A DNA stretch of 64,000 nucleotides from Rhodohalobacter sulfatireducens (GTDB lineage Bacteria; Bacteroidota; Rhodothermia; Balneolales; Balneolaceae), in assembly GCF_022012475.1 (NCBI RefSeq), contig NZ_JAKLWS010000020.1, positions 1-64,000 of the forward strand. Direction: 5' to 3'. The notes under the pieces were generated by a model, which saw only the letters and a list, made by a program, of their open reading frames with translations, did no database searches and was not told the DNA's origin. The position numbers were made by a program, and so were the translations under genes. Within the stretch, counting starts at the first letter, position 1; every line of letters begins with the position of its first letter. Below are positions 9,176 through 18,198 of the stretch, one piece after another.

Positions 9176-10249
9176 ATGACCATTCTATTCTTTATTTTAG
9201 GATTAGTTTTTCTAATTGTCGGGGCCGAAATTTTAGTTAGTGGAGCTTCAAAAATTGCTGCCGGGCTTGGGATTACTCCTCTGATTATCGGACTTACGGT
9301 GGTAGCCTTCGGCACCAGTTCACCCGAGCTTGCTGTTAGCATCAAATCATCCATCGCCGGCCAGGCAGACATTGCACTTGGAAATGTATTAGGAAGCAAT
9401 ATCTTCAACATACTTTTTATCCTGGGACTCTCCTCCATCATTGCCCCTCTTTTTGTATCCAAACAGCTCATACGGTTTGATGTCCCCATTATGGTCCTGC
9501 TTTCAGTTGCGGTTTTATTGATCTCATTAGATCAAGTTATCAGCGGATTGGATGGTTGGTTCATGATCATTGGGCTTGTAGTATACCTCGGGACCCTGGC
9601 ATATTTTAGTTTACGAAAGAAGAAACAGTCCACTTTAACAGAATCATTAGATGAGCCCGAAGAAGTAAAATGGGGTTTAAATATCATCTTTGTTACTGCC
9701 GGATTACTTATGTTAATTTTCGGATCAAGATGGCTGGTTAATAGCGCTGTGACCTTTGCCGAACAACTTGGAATCAGTGAACTGATTATAGGACTTACCA
9801 TCGTTGCTGCAGGTACCTCAATGCCTGAAGTTGTAACCTCCATCATTGCCGCAATTCGGGGAGAACGTGACATAGCAGTAGGAAATGTTGTGGGAAGTAA
9901 CATTTTTAACATCCTTGCAGTACTTGGTATCTCGAGTGTCCTGGCACCGGCTGGGCTACCGGTTTCTGAAGCGGCAATTGGCTTGGAAATCCCGCTGTTA
10001 ATTGCTGTTTCAGTGGCCTGCCTGCCCATCTTTTTTACCGGAGGTACAATAGATCGATGGGAAGGGGCTCTTTTCCTGGGCTATTATATTGCTTACACAC
10101 TGTATCTTATTCTGAATGCTGCACAACATGATCTCCTCCCGGCCTTCAATTATGTGATGTTTTATTTTGTCGTACCAATTACAGTCATTACAATTGGAGT
10201 AATTTTCTTCCAGGAGTTCAAAAAACCTACAGACCAAGCTTCACCCTAG
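9176..10249 (+). CDS. CaxA/YrbG-type Na+/Ca2+ exchanger
   Basis: A 357-residue inner-membrane antiporter with about ten helices and two internal alpha-repeats. The repeats carry the cation-binding signatures GTSSPELAVS and GNVLGSNIFNI in the first half, and GTSMPEVVTS and GNVVGSNIFNI in the second. The paired acidic residues in SPE and MPE are the known ion ligands of the calcium/cation antiporter superfamily. A charged cytoplasmic loop (LRKKKQSTLTESLDEPEEVK) separates the halves. It probably expels Ca2+ in exchange for Na+. A further hydrophobic hairpin follows the second repeat. No partner genes are adjacent. Confidence 0.88.
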   Translation: MTILFFILGLVFLIVGAEILVSGASKIAAGLGITPLIIGLTVVAFGTSSPELAVSIKSSIAGQADIALGNVLGSNIFNILFILGLSSIIAPLFVSKQLIRFDVPIMVLLSVAVLLISLDQVISGLDGWFMIIGLVVYLGTLAYFSLRKKKQSTLTESLDEPEEVKWGLNIIFVTAGLLMLIFGSRWLVNSAVTFAEQLGISELIIGLTIVAAGTSMPEVVTSIIAAIRGERDIAVGNVVGSNIFNILAVLGISSVLAPAGLPVSEAAIGLEIPLLIAVSVACLPIFFTGGTIDRWEGALFLGYYIAYTLYLILNAAQHDLLPAFNYVMFYFVVPITVITIGVIFFQEFKKPTDQASP

Positions 10250-10302
10250 CGATCTATTTTTTTTATACTACGGGCTCATTTTTAATTAAATAGATCGAAT
10301 TC

Positions 10303-10689
10303 ATGAAAAATCTCAGCAAAACTATTCTGATTTCGAGTGGTGCAATAAACGGAATTATCGGCTTTTTCATCACATTTTTGCCACAGGAAACGGGAAAATT
10401 TATTGGTACTACAGATATGAACAGTGCTGATCTGGCCCTCATGCAGGTTTTAGGCTCGGCTTTGATAGGAATTGCCATCATCAACTTTATGAGCCGTGGT
10501 TTAACAGTTGGCGGTATTTACGGGAAACCTATTCAATTGGGGAATCTTGTATTCCATCTTGCGACCGGGCTGGGATTACTGAAATATGTTTTTAGCTCGG
10601 AATCTTGGATTATCTTTGGAATCCCCGCTCTGTTGTACTTGGTTCTCACAGCCGGATTTATCAAACTGAATTTTACTTCGCCGGTTTGA
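10303..10689 (+). CDS. Hypothetical four-helix membrane protein (128 aa)
   Basis: No family assigned with confidence. The 128 residues contain four hydrophobic helices with short loops: near 8-26, 45-62, 78-96 and 103-121. They contain a conserved-looking MQVLGSALIGIAIINFMSRG and LGNLVFHLATGLG. The layout resembles DoxX-like or DUF4345-like small integral membrane proteins. It lies 53 bp after the antiporter gene on the same strand and could be co-transcribed with it. The end overlaps a short open frame on the opposite strand that is treated as doubtful. Confidence 0.65.
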   Translation: MKNLSKTILISSGAINGIIGFFITFLPQETGKFIGTTDMNSADLALMQVLGSALIGIAIINFMSRGLTVGGIYGKPIQLGNLVFHLATGLGLLKYVFSSESWIIFGIPALLYLVLTAGFIKLNFTSPV

Positions 10690-11215
10690 GTAGTACGGAT
10701 GCTTTTGCCTTCGTCGTATCAATGAAGCAAGAGTTTAAGAATTCATAAAAAGTGTTCAAATTTTCCAGAGTCTCTTTGTCTATTACGGCTCTGGCAAGTC
10801 GCGTTACATAGATCGGCTCGCCTTAACACTATATTCACCTCGTTAAACTTGCGTTGTATAAAGAGAAAATCTTTTCTAAAACCCTTCTTAAACGGGGAAA
10901 GTGAGCAGAGTGAGCTGGTGTATGACCTGTTGATTATAGATTGGTGCTTTGTATGCAAGTTTTTCAGTGAAACCCCAGTTCTTTTCATCCCCCATTGCCC
11001 CCTTCTCCCAAAGGGATCCCGATGGGGGAAAGGGGGACACTCCTCAACTAATATTTATCCTGGTTCAGGTTAGATTAATCTCGAAATCTGGAGAAAACAG
11101 AGAAGTAATACAAGATTATGATGTATTGGGCTTTTAAAAAATCAAATGACATTTTTGGAAGTCTGGTACTCTTTTCGCAGATTTTGTATGAATCCATACA
11201 AAAGGAGAACAATTC
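10690..11215. other. Intergenic region with GC-rich hairpin and possible gene debris
   Basis: About 525 bp without a convincing gene. At about 11001-11037 the sequence CCCCCTTCTCCC...GGGGGAAAGGGGG forms a strong C-rich/G-rich hairpin typical of dispersed intergenic repeats. On the minus strand, 10673-10822 holds a 49-codon open stretch without a start codon. Its composition is protein-like (ARAVIDKETLENLNTFYEFL) and it may be the tail of a decayed gene. The family was not recognised. Confidence 0.4.
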
Positions 11216-12151
11216 ATGGAAGATACTGACAGAAAACCCGGAAATGCCGGTGTATCCTACGATCTCGAGCGTACGTTTAATCAGAGAGATAAGATTGAAC
11301 CCCTTCGCGTACTGTCAGAAGATGACTGGTCGTTTTGGCAAAAGAACGGTTATCTGATTATTTCTGATGCAGTTCCAAAAGAGAATGTAAAAGCTGCAAC
11401 TGATTTAATCTGGGAGTTTGAAGAAAAAGAACCCGGTGAACCCTCCAGTTGGTATCGCCCACCCCGGCGTGAGATTGAAATGACCGAATTAGTGAACAGT
11501 GGCATGGTGGAAGTGTACAATCACCAGGCTTTGTGGGATAATCGACAACACTCTAAAGTATATCATACATTTGTAGATATTTGGGGAACGGAGAAATTGT
11601 GGGTATCAATCGATCGTATGAATTTGAATTTTCCCGTCAGAGAAGGATATGAATTTGAGGGATTTATCCACTGGGATATTGATACTTCCAAGAACCCTCT
11701 GCCTGTGAATGTTCAAGGCGTGCTTGCACTTTCCGATACCGATGATGAAACCGGTGGTTTTCAATGCGTGCCCGAACTCTACCGCAATTTTGACGAATGG
11801 GTGAAAGATCAACCCGATGACCGTGATCCATTTCAACCAGATATCTCCGGGTTTGATATCAAAAAAGTAAATATGAATGCCGGTGACTTGTTGATATTCA
11901 ACAGCATGTTACCTCACGGAATACGACCCAATCACTCTGACCGGCCCCGAATTGCACAATATCTTTCGATGACTCCTGCCGAAGAAGACAATGAAGCGTT
12001 GAGAGAATGGCGAATTAAATCCTGGCGCGATCGAATTGCACCCCAAGGATATGCGTTTCCCGGTGATCCAAGAAAATGGGAGCAAAAACATGCTAAAACA
12101 GCAGAATTGACGGATTTGGGTAAGAAATTACTTGGGTTAAAGGACTGGTGA
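11216..12151 (+). CDS. Phytanoyl-CoA dioxygenase-family protein
   Basis: A 311-residue protein of the PhyH family of Fe(II)/2-oxoglutarate-dependent oxygenases. The N-terminal LSEDDWSFWQKNGYLIISDAV is the family's usual opening. The metal triad is visible as HWDID (His and Asp of the HxD pair) and a distal His in MLPHGIRPN. The following RPRIAQYLSM supplies the arginine that binds 2-oxoglutarate. Members hydroxylate diverse small molecules, and no substrate can be assigned. An AGGAG-like site precedes the ATG (AAAAGGAGAACAATTCATG). No pathway neighbours exist. A tandem-repeat region follows immediately. Confidence 0.85.
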   Translation: MEDTDRKPGNAGVSYDLERTFNQRDKIEPLRVLSEDDWSFWQKNGYLIISDAVPKENVKAATDLIWEFEEKEPGEPSSWYRPPRREIEMTELVNSGMVEVYNHQALWDNRQHSKVYHTFVDIWGTEKLWVSIDRMNLNFPVREGYEFEGFIHWDIDTSKNPLPVNVQGVLALSDTDDETGGFQCVPELYRNFDEWVKDQPDDRDPFQPDISGFDIKKVNMNAGDLLIFNSMLPHGIRPNHSDRPRIAQYLSMTPAEEDNEALREWRIKSWRDRIAPQGYAFPGDPRKWEQKHAKTAELTDLGKKLLGLKDW

Positions 12152-12650
12152 TACGCTAACCCAACAAACACTCTGCGGTCCTCAGCGCTCCCAGTGGTTT
12201 ATTTGAACCGCGGGGTTCGCAGGGATATGCTGAGAAAAGTTGGCCTAAAAATTCTTTATCCGGATTGAAATTGACGGAATTATATCTTGATGATAGGTTA
12301 AGCTACCGTAACTCCGCAGACGCTTAATTCGACCTACCCTACTTTCACACACCACTCAACGCTTGACGAAACAAACATTCTGCGTTACTCAGCGCTCACA
12401 GCGGTTTATTTGAACCGCGGGGTACGCAAAGATGCGCTGAGAAAAGTTGGCCTGGAATTCTTTATCCGGATTGAAATTGACGGAATTATATCTTGATGAT
12501 AGGTTAAGCTACCGGAACTCCGTAGACGCTTAATTCGACCTACCCTATTTCACACACCACTCAACGCTTGACAAAACAAACACTCTGCGTCCCCCAGCGT
12601 CCACAGCGGTTAAATTGCGGAGTTCGCAGGGATATGCTGAGAAATTTTGA
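12152..12650. repeat. 206-bp direct tandem repeat, about 2.4 copies
   Basis: The phrase AACAAACACTCTGCG recurs at 12163, 12370 (one mismatch) and 12575, giving periods of 207 and 205 bp. The first two copies match nearly throughout and include TTATCCGGATTGAAATTGAC and TTGATGATAGGTTAAGCTAC. The third is truncated at about 12650. Each unit contains a hairpin (GCGGTTTATTTGAACCGC) inside a larger CAGCGC...GCGCTG dyad. No open reading frame spans the units. It fills the gap between the PhyH-like gene and the convergent small lipoprotein gene. Confidence 0.85.
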
Positions 12651-12654
12651 TCGT

Positions 12655-13080
12655 TCAATTCTCCATTCGGCTCCAATCTTCGATCTCTATATACTTGGTT
12701 TTACCGTCGGCAGTTGTAAACACAAGCCGATCCGTAAGTTCAACCCTATCTGAGGTTTGCTCTAAAACGGCAGAGCTTCGAATAATTCTTGCAAAAATAA
12801 CAACTCCTGTTTCTGTTGTGTCAGTAATCTCAGCGGGAAATGATCTCATTTTTCGATAAACAACATGGGTCGGCTCTGCCCCTTCAGGCCAGCTTTCTGC
12901 AACCAACTCGAGATCCGTACCTCTCTCCGGTACACCCGATTGAGTTGCCGGGGCGTCTCTCCAGTGTATGTATTCAGCTTGAATGATGTGAATATCTTTA
13001 TCGTTCATTAATTTTTCTCCTGATGAGCAAGCCATCAATAAAAGAAAAAATGATAGTATCGTAATAAATGTTGTCCTCAT
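12655..13080 (-). CDS. Hypothetical lipoprotein (141 aa)
   Basis: A small predicted lipoprotein with signal MRTTFITILSFFLLLMACSS and lipobox LMAC (Cys18). The mature part of about 120 residues includes YIHWRDAPATQSGVPERGTD and THVVYRKMRSFPAEI, and ends VFTTADGKTKYIEIEDW. No known domain was recognised. The beta-rich pattern and repeated TDTTETG/VELTDRLVF turns suggest a compact all-beta fold. It is divergent from the S41 peptidase gene, 76 bp apart, so the two may share a regulatory region. Confidence 0.65.
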   Translation of the reverse strand: MRTTFITILSFFLLLMACSSGEKLMNDKDIHIIQAEYIHWRDAPATQSGVPERGTDLELVAESWPEGAEPTHVVYRKMRSFPAEITDTTETGVVIFARIIRSSAVLEQTSDRVELTDRLVFTTADGKTKYIEIEDWSRMEN

Positions 13081-13156
13081 AAGTTTTACTTTTAAACGAT
13101 AGACTATTTGTAATAGATAACGCTAAAAATACTACCAGATTTTAACGAATATTCTC

Positions 13157-14671
13157 ATGAAAAAAAGATTTCATCTATTTACCACCCTGTTAGTCATTGC
13201 CCTAATCTTCTGGGGATGCGATGACAACTCCACCGGATCAAATGTGGAAGAAGCACCTTCCCAAAGACAATTTGTTTGGGAGGCGTTGAATTATTGGTAT
13301 TTCTGGCAGGCCGATGTCCCGAAACTGGCCGATAACAAAGATTTTTTCGACGGCGAACAAGCCTACCACGATTATTTGATGGATTTCCAGGATGCTGAGG
13401 GCGTCTTTGAAGACCTTTTATTTACCCCGGAAAATTTCGGCCAGGGCATTGGCGAAGATGATTTCTCATTTTTTATAGATGATTATGAAGAGTTCCTTCA
13501 GTCAAGGCAAGGTATTTCTCAAGATTTTGGGTTTGAATATGGCCTTGTTCAACTTGATAGAAATAGCAGCGACATATTTGGATACGTACAATATGTTTTG
13601 GAAGATACTCCAGCAGATGAGGCCGGTTTAACACGCGGTAATATCTTTACGGGTATCAACGGCACAGCCTTAACAGTGAATAACTTCCGATCTCTACTCG
13701 CAAACAATCCAATTGAACTTAACTTAGCTGAGTCTATAGGTGGTGAAATCACGGAAACGGGCGAAACGGTGACTGTAAATGCCACTCAAATCCAGGAAAA
13801 CCCGATCTATCTGTCGAAAGTGATTGACACAGGAACTTCTAAAGTTGGGTATTTGCTCTACAACTCTTTTCAAACAAACTCTCACCAAGATCTAAATGAT
13901 GTTTTTGGGAATTTTATGTCTGAAGGAATTGATGAACTCGTTTTAGATCTTCGATATAATGGCGGGGGTGCAGTAATCACAAGCGCCACACTTTCCAGCA
14001 TGATTTCCGGACTTGGAGAATCAGAAACTTTTGCCGAGTACACGTTTAATGAAAAACGATCTCAGCAAGGCACGAAAGTTCCGTTCCAGGATGATTTGAG
14101 GATATATAACGAAGCCGGTGAAGAAACTGATCAAATCACTATGAATAAACTTTCCTCATTGGACAGGTTATTTGTTCTAACAGGATTTAGTACGGCCTCT
14201 GCAAGCGAATCTGTAATTAATGGTTTGATGCCATTTATGGAGGTAGCCTATATCGGCCGCCAAACCGTTGGAAAAGATGATGCTTCCCTGACACTCTATG
14301 ACGCTCCGGCTCCTTACACCGACAGAGAACAAGCAAATCCATCTCATGAATATGCCATTCAACCTATTATTCTGAAAATTAGAAATACAAACGGGCAATC
14401 GAATGGCGAAGGTTTTCTCCCTGAAGGTGATAATTTTATAAGAGAACTCGATTATTTAGATAACCTTCCTCCGCTTGGAGATGTAAACGACCCTCTTCTC
14501 GCGAGAGCATTGGAACTGATCTCCGGAGAACCTGTAGCGAAACAACTCGCCGCCCCAGTACCCTATAGGGGAGATATCTTCAAAGATAGTCGAGACCTGG
14601 AACAGTTCGGTAAAGATATGTACATCCTTCCGGGAGAAGCAAAAGATCTTGGGTTGACTCCCAGCCAATAA
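13157..14671 (+). CDS. S41-family (C-terminal processing) peptidase lipoprotein
   Basis: A 504-residue exported serine protease related to tail-specific/CtpA peptidases. It begins with a lipoprotein signal (lipobox FWGC). A helical N-terminal region starts QFVWEALNYWYFWQ, as in S41 lipoproteins of this phylum. A PDZ domain lies near residues 120-185 (GYVQYVLEDTPADEAGLTRG). The S41 core follows with VLDLRYNGGG and the catalytic serine in STASASES. The likely catalytic lysine lies in RQTVGKDD about 25 residues later. It probably degrades or processes periplasmic or surface proteins. It stands alone, downstream of a divergent small lipoprotein gene. Confidence 0.87.
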   Translation: MKKRFHLFTTLLVIALIFWGCDDNSTGSNVEEAPSQRQFVWEALNYWYFWQADVPKLADNKDFFDGEQAYHDYLMDFQDAEGVFEDLLFTPENFGQGIGEDDFSFFIDDYEEFLQSRQGISQDFGFEYGLVQLDRNSSDIFGYVQYVLEDTPADEAGLTRGNIFTGINGTALTVNNFRSLLANNPIELNLAESIGGEITETGETVTVNATQIQENPIYLSKVIDTGTSKVGYLLYNSFQTNSHQDLNDVFGNFMSEGIDELVLDLRYNGGGAVITSATLSSMISGLGESETFAEYTFNEKRSQQGTKVPFQDDLRIYNEAGEETDQITMNKLSSLDRLFVLTGFSTASASESVINGLMPFMEVAYIGRQTVGKDDASLTLYDAPAPYTDREQANPSHEYAIQPIILKIRNTNGQSNGEGFLPEGDNFIRELDYLDNLPPLGDVNDPLLARALELISGEPVAKQLAAPVPYRGDIFKDSRDLEQFGKDMYILPGEAKDLGLTPSQ

Positions 14672-14793
14672 AAGTAGTAGAAACATGGGCTTCAAGCATA
14701 TATTTTAGAAATTTTGGGCCATTTTATTCCTGTTTTTTGTAATATGGAATTACGGAGTCGTTCTAATTGCAATCAAATGAGAGGGAATAGAAC

Positions 14794-15309
14794 ATGCCGA
14801 GACCAAAAACAAAGGAGCAGCTTTTTAAACTCAGCCGGGGGAATTACAAGAAGCTGATTGATCTGATCGACTCTTTACCGGTTGAAGAGCAGCGAGCTGA
14901 TTTTCCGGAAGGCACGATGAATCGCAACATCAGTGATGTGCTTGCCCACCTGCATCACTGGCACCTGATGTTCCTGGATTGGTATTATGTGGGAATGAAA
15001 GATGAAAAACCGGAGATGCCCGCATCAGGGTATTCATGGAAATCACTTCCAGATCTCAATAAGAAGATTTGGGAAGATTACAAGGATATGGAGTTGGATG
15101 ATGCTCGAAAATTACTGAGAGAATCATTTGACGAGGTTCAAAAAATCATTCAACGCCACACCGAAAAAGAACTTTTTGAGAAAAAAAGATACCGCTGGAC
15201 CGGTTCCACGTCATTAGGTGCATACCTTGTGTCAGCCACATCCAGCCATTACGACTGGGCATATAAACTGATCAAAAAAGCCACTAAGTCTTCACCATTT
15301 GTGACATAA
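14794..15309 (+). CDS. ClbS/DfsB-family four-helix-bundle protein
   Basis: A 171-residue cytosolic protein of the DinB-like ClbS/DfsB (DUF1706) group. The start MPRPKTKEQLFKLSRGNYKKL and the motifs NRNISDVLAHLHHWHLMFLDWY and SASSHYDWA-type (here SATSSHYDWAYKL) are characteristic. ClbS protects colibactin producers by cyclopropane hydrolysis; most homologues have unknown roles. The histidines in LHHWH and SSHYDW are at the usual metal-site positions of the DinB fold. No colibactin-like synthesis genes lie nearby, so only the family is assigned. Confidence 0.85.
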   Translation: MPRPKTKEQLFKLSRGNYKKLIDLIDSLPVEEQRADFPEGTMNRNISDVLAHLHHWHLMFLDWYYVGMKDEKPEMPASGYSWKSLPDLNKKIWEDYKDMELDDARKLLRESFDEVQKIIQRHTEKELFEKKRYRWTGSTSLGAYLVSATSSHYDWAYKLIKKATKSSPFVT

Positions 15310-15400
15310 TTTCTTAGTATAACGACTTCTGTTCGATGTAAAAACTTTGAGAATCATCAGTTTGTGCGCAACTCTTATGAGAAATAGAATTCTCAATACT

Positions 15401-15515
15401 GGCGCAAGTTTGTAACTTGTACCATTTACAATCACTTCTTTAGCGCAGGCGGGCTTGTCCTCCGTAGCCTTGGCGCAGGCGGACTTGTCCTCCGTAGCCT
15501 TAGCGCAGGCGGACT
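15401..15515. repeat. REP-like palindrome plus 30-bp tandem repeat
   Basis: GGCGCAAGTTTGTAACTTGTACC (15401-15423) is a palindrome. A variant, GGTTCAAGTTTGCAACTTGGACC, occurs at 22260-22282. It is followed by a 30-bp tandem unit (AGCGCAGGCGGGCTTGTCC...TAGCCTT) at 15442-15471 and 15472-15501, with a partial copy to 15515. Such CAAGTTTGCAACTTG palindromes are typical dispersed intergenic repeats associated with REP-type transposases. No transposase is present. Confidence 0.75.
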
Positions 15516-15591
15516 CAATGTGACGTATTCAATCTATTTAATTCATCATTGTATCGAACTGACGTAAATATAGATCCAAGGAATCACCTCC

Positions 15592-18000
15592 CTACTCAAA
15601 AAGGATTCTCCTTAAACCCGGAACGACAGCCACCACAACACCATTTTCTCCCTGGTCCAGGAACCTAAGTGTCTCCTCAGCTTTCTGATGATCGTACTCA
15701 AAGCTTCCATCCTGAAGCTTATTTCTTACAATATTTGAAATCTCTGCCAATTGTTCTGAAAGCTTTTCAACATCCTGCAATTTTTCTGAATCCTCAAAGT
15801 GTGGATCAAGTTGCTCGAGGATGATTGCCCAGGATTCGAGGTGTGAAAGTATCTGTTCTTTTTTTTCTTCTGACGGCTCCTCAATAAAACTGTTCACCAG
15901 GTTGTTAAATTCTCTCGCTTTCATACTCTCCGGGTATGCTGCATCTGCAATATTGCGGAGCTCTAAGTCCGGCAAGTACACTTCATCAAATTCCATCAAA
16001 AATTGAAGCCTGTTGTAGTATTTTGCCTCTTCTAAAATAGATACGAGTTCTTTCAAAGGTTCGTAAGCATCATCCCCAATCTCTTTCAGAATGGGGATTC
16101 GGTATGATCTGTGCTTCAAACCCAAATCCTCTAACTGCCCAGATACAAATTCGAGCCGCCTGTACATATCTTCAACATCTGCAGTCAACTCCCGGGGTGA
16201 CCAGAGTTTCTCAGCTATTGCCGCAGTTCTGGGCCATATTCTGGAGTCGATTGTTTCGGCAGATACCACCTCGGTCCACATAGCTGCCTCACCCCCTAAT
16301 ATCCTGCCCTTCTCTGCTTCAGTCAGCGGCTCCATAACTTCTACCTGCGGCATCTCGGTTCCCGGCATTTCATGGCCACCTGAAAGATGTCCGTTTGCAG
16401 AAAAACTCAACGGACCCAACGAAATCGATCCGTCTAATGAATCATCAATTAACTCGGCATTAAAAGACAGGTTGCCAATATTCCCGGCTTCAAATTCAAA
16501 TGAAAGTTCATTTCCATTAATGGACCCCCCGGTGAAGCCGGATCTCTGATCAAACATGGCAAAAAAACCGTAGACATCCTCCGGGTTTCGATCAAACAAT
16601 ACCATCTTCGTTTCAGTCTGATTACCCGGAACATCCAGTGCTACATCATACATTTTCCAGTGAGATGTATCCGGTTCAATCTCTACGGCGCCGGGTAAAA
16701 CGTGCGGATCGACAGCGTAATGAGTGCCTGCATGAAGTTTGTGATCGAGATAAAGCCCGGCTGAAAGAATTCCATAGTAACCCGATTGAACCGCTTCAAA
16801 TAAAGATTTCTGATTAATCCAGGACTGAACCACAACATTCTCCGGCAGATCTGGTGAAAGAATCTCCTCCCAACCGACCATTTTCTTCCCATGATCAGCT
16901 AAAATTCGGTTGATTCTCTTGTTGAAGTAGAGTTGAAGCTCGTGGGCTGTCTCAAGGTCATTCTCTTCCATAAACGCCCGGATGCGATCACTCTCTTCCC
17001 AGTATTTGGGATTCACCTCGTCACCGCCGATGTGCATATATGGATCGGGAAACAGGCTTGCCATCTGCGCAAAAAATGCATCCAAAAATTCGTAAGTATC
17101 TTCGCTGGTTGGATCCATCGGAACAGAGAATATCTCATCTCCTTGTTTCCTGCCGAAGGTAAATTCCTTTTCAACCGAGGCATACTGTGGATAAGCAATC
17201 AGCCAGCTTTTAGTATGTCCAGGCACATCGAACTCAGGAATAATTCGAATTCCACGATCTGCCGCATACTGAATGATATCCTTTATATCCTCCTGCGTAA
17301 AATATTTTCCATTGCTTCCTACTTCATGAAGTCTCGGAAACGTTTTGGACTCGACACGAAATCCCTGGTCGTCTGACAGATGCAGATGAAGTACATTCAT
17401 TTTCAAAGCGGCCATCGCATCCAGGTTTCGAAGAATGACCTCTTTCGGTATCCAGTGCCGGCTCACATCAATCATCAAGCCCCGCCAGGAAAATCTCGGT
17501 TGGTCCTCAAGTGTAAGTGTTGGAATGGATGAACCCTCAACCAATTGAAGCATTGTTTCCAGTCCATGAATGGCTCCATAGTCTGAATTGGAATGAAGCT
17601 CCATTCCCGATTCGGTCACACTTAGTTCATAGAATTCTTCTTCCTCTCCAACAGGAATCGGGTTACCGACGCTTTCATTGATGATTGTCATTTTCGCAGG
17701 TTGAATCCCCTCACTAAAATTGATCCCTGATTTTCGAGCTAATTTTGCTTTGAATCGATCAATCGCCCGGCTTAGTTTCTCACTCGATTCCCCCTGAACC
17801 GAAACGCTAAAATCCTGTTCGATCTGAAACCGTCCGCCTGTAAATTCCATTTTGGCGGGCAGAGGCATCACATTCAGATACTTTCGGTCTTCCTGAGAGA
17901 TAAGCGGCGGTTCATAGATTACAAAACGGTAGTATCCATATCCTCCAATGAGCAAAATCACAAACAAGAAAAGTAGACCCAACAATACTTTTTTTAACAT
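15592..18000 (-). CDS. GH20 beta-N-acetylhexosaminidase
   Basis: An 802-residue enzyme anchored by one N-terminal helix (residues 5-25), so probably periplasmic. The N-terminal alpha/beta GH20b domain (about 40-160) precedes the TIM barrel, which starts SWRGLMIDVSRHWIPKE. HLSDDQGFR and IIPEFDVPGHTKSW are family landmarks, and HIGGDE (323-328) carries the catalytic Asp327-Glu328 pair. Substrate-assisted cleavage of terminal GlcNAc or GalNAc is expected. A beta-rich insertion of about 110 residues (about 440-550, including FFAMFDQRSGFTGGS) interrupts the barrel before ILGGEAAMWTEVV. The C-terminal 130 residues are helical. It stands alone, with no chitin-utilisation genes beside it. Confidence 0.9.
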   Translation of the reverse strand: MLKKVLLGLLFLFVILLIGGYGYYRFVIYEPPLISQEDRKYLNVMPLPAKMEFTGGRFQIEQDFSVSVQGESSEKLSRAIDRFKAKLARKSGINFSEGIQPAKMTIINESVGNPIPVGEEEEFYELSVTESGMELHSNSDYGAIHGLETMLQLVEGSSIPTLTLEDQPRFSWRGLMIDVSRHWIPKEVILRNLDAMAALKMNVLHLHLSDDQGFRVESKTFPRLHEVGSNGKYFTQEDIKDIIQYAADRGIRIIPEFDVPGHTKSWLIAYPQYASVEKEFTFGRKQGDEIFSVPMDPTSEDTYEFLDAFFAQMASLFPDPYMHIGGDEVNPKYWEESDRIRAFMEENDLETAHELQLYFNKRINRILADHGKKMVGWEEILSPDLPENVVVQSWINQKSLFEAVQSGYYGILSAGLYLDHKLHAGTHYAVDPHVLPGAVEIEPDTSHWKMYDVALDVPGNQTETKMVLFDRNPEDVYGFFAMFDQRSGFTGGSINGNELSFEFEAGNIGNLSFNAELIDDSLDGSISLGPLSFSANGHLSGGHEMPGTEMPQVEVMEPLTEAEKGRILGGEAAMWTEVVSAETIDSRIWPRTAAIAEKLWSPRELTADVEDMYRRLEFVSGQLEDLGLKHRSYRIPILKEIGDDAYEPLKELVSILEEAKYYNRLQFLMEFDEVYLPDLELRNIADAAYPESMKAREFNNLVNSFIEEPSEEKKEQILSHLESWAIILEQLDPHFEDSEKLQDVEKLSEQLAEISNIVRNKLQDGSFEYDHQKAEETLRFLDQGENGVVVAVVPGLRRILFE

Positions 18001-18125
18001 ATTCTCCCGGATGGTTCTCTTCGTTCAATTCTAAATATTTTGTAATCAGATGATATTGTAAAATAGAAAAATCTCAAGATGATGTTCGTTCAATTATTAC
18101 CCTTCTGCACCTAAAAAATGTAAAA

Positions 18126-18158
18126 TCTATCTATAATACTCATATCTTTATAGATAGA
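18126..18158. promoter_or_regulatory. Inverted repeat upstream of the SDR gene
   Basis: TCTATCTATAA (18126-18136) and TTATAGATAGA (18148-18158) are perfect 11-bp inverted arms separated by 11 bases, about 40 bp before the SDR start codon. The spacing fits either an operator dyad or a leader hairpin. Confidence 0.4.
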
Positions 18159-18198
18159 AGGATTTTGGGGAGGCCAAAAAAAATCAGGGAGAACTTCT

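Noticed and set aside
9007-9489. 160-codon minus-strand frame at the start of the antiporter gene
   Set aside because: It is antisense to the conserved first alpha-repeat of the cation antiporter, and the opposite strand explains the open frame.
12152-12650. Possible CRISPR array
   Set aside because: The period is about 206 bp with nearly whole-unit identity and no short spacer pattern, so it is an ordinary tandem repeat.
15442-15515. Possible CRISPR array from 30-bp repeats
   Set aside because: Units are contiguous with no spacers, and only about 2.5 copies exist.
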